Assembly: GCF_946480185.1 (NCBI RefSeq)
Contig: NZ_CAMLIG010000049.1
Coordinates: 1-18,082 of the forward strand
From: an uncultured Pedobacter sp.
GTDB taxonomy: Bacteria > Bacteroidota > Bacteroidia > Sphingobacteriales > Sphingobacteriaceae
Reading direction: 5' to 3'
Length of the DNA: 18,082 bases
The first letter of the stretch is position 1. Each line of letters begins with the position of its first letter. Positions 8,533 through 14,156 of this stretch are shown here, in pieces. The notes beneath the pieces are model-generated. The model searched no databases and was not told where the DNA came from. It saw nothing but the letters and a program-made list of their open reading frames with translations. The position numbers and the translations under genes are program-made.

Positions 8533-8559
8533 CGTCACCTCGACGCTAGGAGAGGTCTC
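8533..8559. repeat. 27-bp direct repeat, right copy
   Basis: Identical over 27 bp to 7411–7437, in the same orientation, 1122 bp further on. Identity stops at both ends of the unit in the flanking bases. Confidence 0.9.
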
Positions 8560-8744
8560 TAGGTTCCTTCACAGTAACTGGGTTATCGCACAACACTAAC
8601 AGATTTATTCGTCTGTTTTATGTTTTTATAGGCGATCATGATTGCTTTGCAATTCTCCTCGTTACCCTCGTCGAAATGATGACGAAAGGAGATGTCCATT
8701 GCATGCCCTTTTTGTCCGTAACACCTTCGTAGCACCTTCGCTTG

Positions 8745-8776
8745 TTCTTCGCAAAAAGTACCCCTTTTGCGAAGAA
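8745..8776. repeat. Perfect 12-bp inverted repeat (hairpin)
   Basis: TTCTTCGCAAAA (8745–8756) and TTTTGCGAAGAA (8765–8776) are exact reverse complements around an 8-nt loop. Related TTCGC and GCGAA strings recur on both sides (8721–8820). It is far from both neighbouring genes, so it reads as an intergenic palindromic element rather than a terminator. Confidence 0.7.
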
Positions 8777-8899
8777 GGTACCCACCATTAGCGAACAATA
8801 TGCGAAGAAATGATTTTCGAGAAAAAATCAGGAAAATGCCATGAGTAGTCAACTGATGCCAATAAAAGCCAAGAAAAGACACAAGTAGTTGATTGATAG

Positions 8900-8927
8900 T
8901 TTGTTGTGTTTTTTATGATTTATTTTG
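8900..8927 (+). promoter_or_regulatory. Candidate promoter of the DUF6266 gene
   Basis: TTTG (8900–8903) is followed after 17 nt by TATTTTG (8921–8927). This is close to the Bacteroidota consensus TTTG–N19-21–TAnnTTTG but is one base short in the -7 box and slightly tight in spacing. It lies about 70 nt before the ATG. Confidence 0.35.
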
Positions 8928-8997
8928 TTCCAACAAGTAAAAGCTGGCCGGCATACAATCTTGGAGTTTGATTATTCATTATTTAAAAAACAAAAAA

Positions 8998-9639
8998 ATG
9001 GCAACAATTAAAAAAGGGATCCTAGGTGGATTCTCCGGAAAAGTAGGAACCGTAATAGGCGGTAATTGGCGGGGCGTAGATTATATGCGCAGCTTGCCAA
9101 AGGCATCTTCTAAGCCTGCAACAGCATTACAGTCGGATCAGCGCTTGAAATTTGCCGCAGTTATGGCATTTCTAAAACCTATTTCTGCGTTGGTTAGTAA
9201 AGGCTACCAAGCCGTTACCGGTGCAAGAACTCCGTTAAACGCGGCAGTTTCCTATCACGTGAAAAAAGCAATCACAGGGATTTCTCCCGATTTCTCGGTT
9301 GACTGTAGTAAAGTCATCTTTAGTCAGGGAGATATTGCAGGTGCTTGGGTGCCAGCGGTAGAAAGCACCCTTCCGGCGAGCATTGCGTTCAGCTGGCAGG
9401 ACAATACCGATACCGGTTTGGCCGAAAGCACCGACAAAGCAATACTGCTGGTATTCAACGCGGCTAAGTCGCAATATGTCTCTTTAGAAAATGCGGGCGA
9501 CCGTTCAGAAGGAGAGGTTAACCTGCTTGTACCTGCAAACTTTAGTGGCGATGAAGTGCATTGCTGGATGGCATTTAGTACTGAAGACGGCAAACGCATG
9601 GCTACCAGTGTTTACATTGGAAAAGTCACCGTTTCCTAA
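8998..9639 (+). CDS. DUF6266 family protein, function unknown
   Basis: The 213-residue protein matches the DUF6266 pattern as I know it. The N-terminus GILGGFSGKVGTVIGGNW (residues 7–24) is followed by a DYMRS segment (28–32). A helical middle contains LKFAAVMAFLKPISALV. The C-terminal half is beta-rich, with IAFSWQDNTDTGLAESTDKA and ending VYIGKVTVS, and may be an Ig/FN3-like sandwich. No signal peptide, membrane helix or catalytic motif is seen. I start at ATG 8998; an in-frame TTG at 8968 would add ten basic or hydrophobic residues without support. It ends 10 nt before a strong terminator and directly precedes three lysis-like genes on the same strand. Family function is not established; a structural or exported cargo role is only a hypothesis from context. 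Confidence 0.85.
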   Translation: MATIKKGILGGFSGKVGTVIGGNWRGVDYMRSLPKASSKPATALQSDQRLKFAAVMAFLKPISALVSKGYQAVTGARTPLNAAVSYHVKKAITGISPDFSVDCSKVIFSQGDIAGAWVPAVESTLPASIAFSWQDNTDTGLAESTDKAILLVFNAAKSQYVSLENAGDRSEGEVNLLVPANFSGDEVHCWMAFSTEDGKRMATSVYIGKVTVS

Positions 9640-9648
9640 ACTCAATTA

Positions 9649-9686
9649 ACAGTCTGCCCCAAAACGTTGGGGCGACTGTTTTTTTA
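9649..9686 (+). terminator. Strong intrinsic terminator after DUF6266 gene
   Basis: ACAGTC (9649–9654), a bulged T, then GCCCCAA (9656–9662) pair with TTGGGGC (9667–9673) and GACTGT (9674–9679) across an AACG tetraloop. A run of seven T follows at 9679–9685. It sits between the DUF6266 stop and the next gene of the locus. Confidence 0.9.
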
Positions 9687-9733
9687 TCACTAAGCGATTT
9701 TATGGCTTCAATCATAAATTAAAAACAAAGACC

Positions 9734-10117
9734 ATGACCACATTCACGATTAAAAGAAGCGGGCTCAGTAGCCTACTTCCTGTATTTAAAGTACCTGGAC
9801 TGGTACTGCTGCTCTTCATTTTAGCACTAATTTACCGTAGCCTCCCCTTATGGATTTACCGGATAGATTCAACCGCTTCCTTGCCCGATGCCGGGATATG
9901 GTCGCTGGTATTATTGGCTATTATGGTATTCCTCATGCTGCTGTTGCTGAGCGGCTATCTCTTAAAGAGCATATTAAAATGCTTGGGTTTTCCAGCTTTT
10001 AACGGATTGGTTTCACAATTTAAAACATTAACATTATGGCAACAGTACGTATTTTACTGGGTATCATTTGCTTTGCTGCTGTTAGCGGCTATCGGATGCC
10101 TAATCGCCATCTGCTAA
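9734..10117 (+). CDS. Three-helix membrane protein, holin-like
   Basis: The 127-residue product is dominated by three hydrophobic spans: residues about 20–34, 54–77 and 104–127. The N-terminus is short and basic (IKRSG). No family motif is recognisable. A small multi-helix protein directly upstream of, and overlapping, a cell-wall hydrolase and a spanin-like lipoprotein fits the position and size of a class I holin, which would make holes in the inner membrane for the hydrolase. That role is inferred from context and topology only. It begins at ATG 9734, 47 nt after the DUF6266 terminator, with no obvious promoter between, so it may depend on read-through. Its 3' end overlaps the next gene. 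Confidence 0.75.
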   Translation: MTTFTIKRSGLSSLLPVFKVPGLVLLLFILALIYRSLPLWIYRIDSTASLPDAGIWSLVLLAIMVFLMLLLLSGYLLKSILKCLGFPAFNGLVSQFKTLTLWQQYVFYWVSFALLLLAAIGCLIAIC

Positions 10118-10581
10118 GTGCAGAAGAAAGACAATACCAGCAATTACTCAATATTGCCCGTGGAGAACTGGGCATCCGTGAAAAAACCGGACATAACGAC
10201 GGCGAGGCGGTAGAACGATATTTGGCTAGTGTGGGTTTAAAAAAGGGAGACCCTTGGTGTGCCGCTTTTATAAGTTGGATATTTAAAAAAGCTGGATATC
10301 CACAACCACGGACCGGATGGAGCCCCAGTTTATTCAACGGAAAAGTAAATACCAGATCGCCTGCCCCCGGTTTTGTTTTTGGGATTTGGTTTCCAGAGCT
10401 AAAGAGAATTGCACATGTGGGTTTGGTAGAAAAGCTAGAAGGGGACTGGCTCATTAGTATAGAAGGCAATACCAATATTGCAGGTAGCAGGGAGGGGGAT
10501 GGAGTTTACCGTAAACACCGACATCGAAAGAGCATTCATTCTTTTGCCAATTGGTTAAAAGGACAGGAGGTAGCGCCATGA
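10096..10581 (+). CDS. TIGR02594-type CHAP-like peptidoglycan hydrolase (endolysin-like)
   Basis: With the start at ATG 10096 the protein has 161 residues. It carries the TIGR02594 pattern: LLNIARGELGIREKTG (17–32), then DPWCAAFISWIFKKAG with Cys55 as probable nucleophile, His107 in RIAHVGLVE, and IEGNTN (Asn125). This is a papain-like Cys–His–polar layout as in CHAP amidases/endopeptidases that cut peptidoglycan peptide bonds. An earlier in-frame ATG at 10036 would add 20 residues with a hydrophobic core, but would lengthen the overlap with the upstream gene from 22 to 82 nt; I prefer the shorter form, without certainty. The stop shares an ATGA with the following lipoprotein start. No signal peptide is seen in the short form, so export would need a holin-like partner, which is adjacent. 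Confidence 0.85.
   Translation: MPNRHLLSAEERQYQQLLNIARGELGIREKTGHNDGEAVERYLASVGLKKGDPWCAAFISWIFKKAGYPQPRTGWSPSLFNGKVNTRSPAPGFVFGIWFPELKRIAHVGLVEKLEGDWLISIEGNTNIAGSREGDGVYRKHRHRKSIHSFANWLKGQEVAP
10565..10570 (+). promoter_or_regulatory. Full Shine-Dalgarno sequence before lipoprotein gene
   Basis: AGGAGG lies 7 nt before the ATG at 10578, inside the end of the hydrolase gene. Perfect Shine-Dalgarno sites at ideal spacing are uncommon in Bacteroidota and support the ATG 10578 start. Confidence 0.75.
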
Positions 10582-11057
10582 AGAAATTGATGATTCTTAC
10601 CTTGCTATTGCTAGGCAGTTGCAGTGTTTTTAAAGATAAGATGGTATTAAAAACCGATTCTCTCCGTCAAATAAATACCATTGCAAAATGGCGAATGAAT
10701 GAACAATGGCACAACAGCGAATACCAGCTTAAAGACAGCAATGGTTTATATGCCGTCTGGATCAAAGCAGATGCACCTTTTAAATGGCAATTGGATAGCG
10801 GTTTATCAGCTGCCGCGGGCAATTACCAACTTTATGTAGCGCAACAGGCAAAATCTGTTACTGCAAAAAAGCAACTTGGTCAAAAGGTTTTGAAGGGCCA
10901 AAACAGTAGCGAAAAGAAGGAGGTGCAAAAAAGTGAGAAAGTGGCAAAAAAAGTTTCGCTAGGTACAACAAAAGCTACATTAATAGGCTTGTTACTTATA
11001 TTATTGCTGTTAGCATTTGTGATTGCGAGAAGATCAAGGCTTTTGAGGATGCTTTAA
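10578..11057 (+). CDS. Lipoprotein with C-terminal membrane anchor, unimolecular-spanin-like
   Basis: The 159-residue product begins MKKLMILTLLLLGSC, a lipoprotein signal with Cys15 as the lipid-attachment residue. A periplasmic region (about 16–128) is followed by KVAKKVSLG and a hydrophobic helix TLIGLLLILLLLAFVIA, then a basic tail RRSRLLRML that should stay in the cytosol. A protein tethered to the outer membrane by its N-terminal lipid and to the inner membrane by a C-terminal helix is the defining layout of unimolecular spanins such as phage T1 gp11, which fuse the two membranes in the last step of lysis. The ATG overlaps the hydrolase stop as ATGA and has a perfect AGGAGG. Sequence homology to known spanins is not visible; the call rests on topology and context. 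Confidence 0.8.
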   Translation: MKKLMILTLLLLGSCSVFKDKMVLKTDSLRQINTIAKWRMNEQWHNSEYQLKDSNGLYAVWIKADAPFKWQLDSGLSAAAGNYQLYVAQQAKSVTAKKQLGQKVLKGQNSSEKKEVQKSEKVAKKVSLGTTKATLIGLLLILLLLAFVIARRSRLLRML

Positions 11058-11183
11058 CATGGAAATTTGGATTGATGTTAATTAATGTTAAACCATTGCT
11101 TAAAAACCTGTGGGCATTAAACCTTTGTTTTAGAAATCCATCATAAAGACATAAAACAAATAAATAATTTAAATAAGAAGGAC

Positions 11184-11624
11184 ATGAGAAATTTAGTAAA
11201 AACATTAGCCTTATCAGCCACATTGGTTTTGGGTTTAACAATTGGAGCAGCTGCACAAAATGCGGATAAAAGCGCTACCGCTAAAAAAGGCGGACATGCC
11301 GCTTTAAATTTAACTGATGCCCAAAAAGCACAGATGAAAGCAAATCACGAAAGCCAGAAAGCAAATGAAGAAAAATTTAAAGCCTCTTTAAATGCTGATC
11401 AAAAAGCAATTATGGACGATAAATCATTAACGCACAAAGAAAGAAGAAAAAAGTTAGATGCAACGCTTACTGCTGACCAAAAAGCCATGTTTAAATCAAA
11501 TATGGAAAATGCAAAGAAAAATCGTGAGGCCATTAAAGCTACTTTAACCCCAGAGCAAAAAGCGAAAATGGAGCAAATGAGAGCGCAAAGAGGCAAAAAA
11601 GGTCACCACAAACCAAAAGCTTAA
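11184..11624 (+). CDS. Spy/CpxP-like periplasmic protein with LTxxQ repeats
   Basis: The 146-residue protein has a signal peptide (MRNLVKTLALSATLVLGLTI, cleavage probably after AAA24). The mature chain is highly charged and helical. It carries LTDAQ (43–47), LNADQ (69–73), LTADQ (95–99) and LTPEQ (121–125), the LTxxQ motif of the Spy/CpxP family, spaced exactly 26 residues apart. Spy-like proteins are ATP-independent periplasmic chaperones or envelope-stress modulators; that role is by family. The C-terminal QRGKKGHHKPKA is Lys/His-rich. The gene starts at ATG 11184, is monocistronic and ends before the terminator at 11705–11749. Confidence 0.85.
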   Translation: MRNLVKTLALSATLVLGLTIGAAAQNADKSATAKKGGHAALNLTDAQKAQMKANHESQKANEEKFKASLNADQKAIMDDKSLTHKERRKKLDATLTADQKAMFKSNMENAKKNREAIKATLTPEQKAKMEQMRAQRGKKGHHKPKA

Positions 11625-11704
11625 TGAGCGCCAAACCGAAAGTTAAAAGCAGAAAGACACTTATTACGATAAGTTTTAATTAGCCTTAGCTTTGAAATCT
11701 TTTA

Positions 11705-11749
11705 AGCGCGACGCCTAGTAAATAATTTTACTAGGCGTTGCGCTTTTTT
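11705..11749 (+). terminator. Intrinsic terminator after Spy-like gene
   Basis: AGCGC plus ACGCCTAGTAAA pairs with TTTACTAGGCGT plus GCGCT, with one G·T pair, across a TAAT loop, and is followed by T6. It lies before the ATG of the next gene, which argues against any longer N-terminus there. Confidence 0.9.
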
Positions 11750-11776
11750 ACTATAATAATTTTTCGATTTTTGAGG

Positions 11777-12565
11777 ATGGATTTTACCGACCAATTCAAC
11801 CGCAATATTTCTATTGATTTCCCACCTAAACGTATTATTTCGCTCGTTCCATCGCAAACAGAATTGCTGTTTGATTTAGGCTTAAGCGAAGAAGTGGTAG
11901 GCATTACTAAATTCTGTGTTCATCCTAAGCATAAATTTAAGTCGACCGTAAAAATAGGAGGGACGAAAAAACTGGATATAGCAAAGATTAGAGCCTTGAA
12001 TCCCGATTTAATTATTGGCAACAAAGAGGAAAACCAAAAGGAAGATATGGAGCTTTTGATGCAAGAGTTTCCGGTTTGGATGAGCGATATTTACAACCTG
12101 GACGATGCTTTGGAGATGATCAAGCAGATAGGAAAGGTGGTAGGCCGAAAAGAATTGGCGCAAGAAATAGCTGGCACTATCAGATTAAACTTCAATATAC
12201 TTTTAAAAGAAATTGACCAAACACCGCTAAAAAGTGTTGCCTATTTTATTTGGCATCAGCCGGATATGCTAGCCGGTAAGCAAACTTTTATAGACGAAAT
12301 GCTGATCTATTGTACTTGCAAAAACGTGATTGATTTAAGTCGTTATCCTGATTTAAGCCTACAAGAACTGATGGATTTAAAGCCGGATGTGGTGTTTTTA
12401 TCCTCGGAACCTTATCCCTTTGCAGAAAAACATGTAGCTTATTTTAAAAACGTTTGGCCCAATGCAAAAGTGGAATTGGTTGATGGAGAAATGTTTAGCT
12501 GGTACGGAAGCAGGCTCTTGAAATCAACGGCCTATTTTAAGCAAATAAAAGCTAAATTATTTTAG
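11777..12565 (+). CDS. BtuF-like (TroA-type) ABC-transporter substrate-binding protein without signal peptide
   Basis: The 262-residue product has the Peripla_BP_2/BtuF fold pattern. KRIISLVPSQTELLFDLGL (N-lobe start) is followed by VVGITKFCVHP, KIGGTKKLDIAKIRALNPDL, the long linker helix, and a C-lobe with LKPDVVFLSSEPYPF and WYGSRLLKS. Family members bind cobalamin, haem or iron chelates and pass them to an importer. The ATG at 11777 follows TGAGG. Upstream in-frame sequence runs through the preceding terminator, so the protein really begins MDFTDQFNRNIS and lacks a signal peptide or lipobox. No permease or ATPase is nearby. It may act in the cytosol, or be exported by an unrecognised route. 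The ligand cannot be predicted. Confidence 0.88.
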   Translation: MDFTDQFNRNISIDFPPKRIISLVPSQTELLFDLGLSEEVVGITKFCVHPKHKFKSTVKIGGTKKLDIAKIRALNPDLIIGNKEENQKEDMELLMQEFPVWMSDIYNLDDALEMIKQIGKVVGRKELAQEIAGTIRLNFNILLKEIDQTPLKSVAYFIWHQPDMLAGKQTFIDEMLIYCTCKNVIDLSRYPDLSLQELMDLKPDVVFLSSEPYPFAEKHVAYFKNVWPNAKVELVDGEMFSWYGSRLLKSTAYFKQIKAKLF

Positions 12566-12572
12566 CAAACCA

Positions 12573-12603
12573 TTTGCAAAACAAAAGCTAAATCATATCT
12601 TTG
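12573..12603 (+). promoter_or_regulatory. Bacteroidota promoter of tRNA-Leu
   Basis: TTTG (12573–12576), a 19-nt spacer, then TATCTTTG (12596–12603) match the Bacteroidota sigma consensus TTTG–N19–TAnnTTTG exactly. The tRNA begins 46 nt downstream. Confidence 0.8.
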
Positions 12604-12649
12604 CAATCCAAAATAATCACAAATTGTTTTGAGCATAAAAATCCTAAAT

Positions 12650-12731
12650 GCGGAAGTGGCGTAATTGGTAGCCGCACCAGACTTAGGATCTGGCGCTTCA
12701 CGGCGTGGGGGTTCGAGTCCCTTCTTCCGCA
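12650..12731 (+). tRNA. tRNA-Leu (anticodon UAG)
   Basis: The acceptor stem GCGGAAG/CTTCCGC, discriminator A (12731), and anticodon stem CCAGA/TCTGG around loop CTTAGGA are all intact. The anticodon TAG is at 12684–12686 and reads CUN leucine codons. The long variable arm (CGCTTCACGGCGT region) and the T-loop GTTCGAGTC confirm a class II tRNA. CCA is not encoded. The 82-nt gene has its own promoter and terminator. Confidence 0.97.
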
Positions 12732-12740
12732 CTTAAAACG

Positions 12741-12768
12741 TCCCTCCCACAAAATGGGAGGGATTTTT
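12741..12768 (+). terminator. Intrinsic terminator after tRNA-Leu
   Basis: TCCCTCCCA (12741–12749) pairs perfectly with TGGGAGGGA (12755–12763) across a 5-nt loop and is followed by five T. Confidence 0.9.
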
Positions 12769-12803
12769 GTATAAAGATGTAGCAATAAAAAAAGTAATTC
12801 AGC

Positions 12804-14156
12804 ATGAATATTACACAGGAAAAAATCAATGACCTAAATGCAAGCTTAACTGTTAAAATTAGTCCTGATGATTACCAGGAGAAAGTTGACAAAGCCATCA
12901 AAGACCAAGCGAAAAAAATGAAACTTCCAGGATTCCGTCCGGGAATGGTTCCGCCTGCACATGTTAAAAAAATGTACGGCAAAAGTATTTTGGTTGATGA
13001 GATCAATACATTATTGTCTGAATCTGTAAATAACTATATCCAACAAAACGAAATCGAAATTTTAGGTCAGCCTTTGCCTAAAGAAGATGACACCCAATTT
13101 AACTGGGAATCTGGAGAAGATTTTGTTTTTCATTATGAATTAGGTCTAGCGCCAGAAGTTAATGTAGAGTTTTCTGCAAAAGATAAATTAACGCAATATG
13201 TAATTAAGGTTGATGCGGATACTTTAGCCGCAAGAACTAAAAACATCAGAAGAAGCTACGGCAAAATGACCAATCCGGAGCTTGTTGTTGACGGTGACGT
13301 TATTTTTGGAAGATTTCAACAACTCAACGCCGACGGTTCAATCTTTGAAGGTGGCATTGATGTGACTACTTCTTTAAGAACAGATGCGGTAAAAGATGCT
13401 TCGGCATTAAAATCTTTAATTGGTTTAAAGAAAGAAGACGTTGTTGAAAGCTTTGATTTGGTAAAAGCCATTGACGATGAAAAACACTTGGTTAAAATTT
13501 TAAAACTGGATGAAGCGAATCCAATTATTCCTGCATCTAAATTTAAATTGACAGTAAAAAACATCAACCGTTTAGAAGAAGCGGATTTAAATCAAGAGTT
13601 TTTTGACAAGATTTTCCCTGGAGGCGCTGTGACAAACGAAGAGGAATTTAAGGCAAAAATCACCGAGGAATTGGAAGGAATGATGGTTCAGGACGCGGAG
13701 AAGAAATTAGCCGGCGATTTGTACAAATACGGTTCTGAAAAAGCAACAATGGCTTTGCCAGACGAGTTTTTGAAACGTTGGTTAAAAATTGCCAATAAAG
13801 AAGTTACTGACGAAGAATTAGACAAAGGTTACGAAGATTTTGCTAAAAACTTACGTTGGACTTTGGTAGAAAACAAAATTGTTAAAGACCAAAAATTAGA
13901 TATTAAGTACGAAGACGTTTTTGAAGCTGCTAAAGCAAGATTAGACGGTCAGTTTAGAATGTACAGCCCACAAGCGCTTTCAGAAGAGCAATTGGGTCAA
14001 TACACTGCCCAGTTTTTACAAGAGAAAGAAAATGCAAACCGTATTTTTGACGAAGTGAAATCTCAAAAAGTATTTGATTACTTAAAAACAGTAATCACTT
14101 TAGATAAAAAAGAAATAGCTTTTAACGAGTTCGAAAAAATAGCTAACGAAGCTTAA
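12804..14156 (+). CDS. tig: Trigger factor (ribosome-associated chaperone)
   Basis: The 450-residue protein has the ribosome-docking signature GFRPGMVP at residues 43–50, the same position as in E. coli trigger factor. A central FKBP-like region follows (VVDGDVIFGRFQQLNADGS, then FEGG), and then a long helical C-terminal domain forming the arms that cradle nascent chains. The FKBP segment is divergent, as is usual in Bacteroidota, so prolyl isomerase activity is uncertain. Family role: it binds near the peptide exit of the ribosome and delays misfolding. ATG 12804 gives the standard N-terminus MNITQEKIND. It ends before an intrinsic terminator, and its downstream neighbours are clpP and clpX, the usual gene order, though separated here by 787 nt. 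Confidence 0.96.
   Translation: MNITQEKINDLNASLTVKISPDDYQEKVDKAIKDQAKKMKLPGFRPGMVPPAHVKKMYGKSILVDEINTLLSESVNNYIQQNEIEILGQPLPKEDDTQFNWESGEDFVFHYELGLAPEVNVEFSAKDKLTQYVIKVDADTLAARTKNIRRSYGKMTNPELVVDGDVIFGRFQQLNADGSIFEGGIDVTTSLRTDAVKDASALKSLIGLKKEDVVESFDLVKAIDDEKHLVKILKLDEANPIIPASKFKLTVKNINRLEEADLNQEFFDKIFPGGAVTNEEEFKAKITEELEGMMVQDAEKKLAGDLYKYGSEKATMALPDEFLKRWLKIANKEVTDEELDKGYEDFAKNLRWTLVENKIVKDQKLDIKYEDVFEAAKARLDGQFRMYSPQALSEEQLGQYTAQFLQEKENANRIFDEVKSQKVFDYLKTVITLDKKEIAFNEFEKIANEA

Larger units (their letters stand above)
8474..8997. other. Intergenic region with repeats, no credible gene
   Basis: The 524-nt gap holds the right 27-bp repeat (8533–8559), a long perfect hairpin (8745–8776) with several nearby TTCGC/GCGAA-type motifs, and a candidate promoter for the DUF6266 gene. 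A minus-strand open frame at 8583–8882 encodes 99 residues of low plausibility crossing the palindromes; I regard it as repeat DNA read by chance. Confidence 0.55.

Noticed and set aside
7411..8559. 27-bp repeats as CRISPR repeats or transposon ends
   Set aside because: Only two copies, more than 1.1 kb apart, in direct and not inverted orientation, with no cas gene or transposase in the window.
8583..8882. Minus-strand 99-codon open frame with KGHAMDISFRHHFDEG-like text
   Set aside because: It crosses the palindromic repeats, has no domain or signal, and resembles peptides I recall as spurious translations of dispersed intergenic repeats in Sphingobacteriaceae.
9734..11057. Full prophage
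   Set aside because: Only lysis-type functions are present; no terminase, portal, capsid, tail, repressor or integrase is visible in the neighbouring DNA.
11738..11776. Longer N-terminus for the BtuF-like protein from a TTG start
   Set aside because: The extension is encoded by the terminator stem and T-run of the preceding gene, so it cannot be genuine.
12650..12731. tRNA-Leu as attachment site of an integrated element
   Set aside because: No repeat of the tRNA 3' end was noticed elsewhere in the window and no integrase is present; the accessory block lies 1.6 kb away with core-like genes between.
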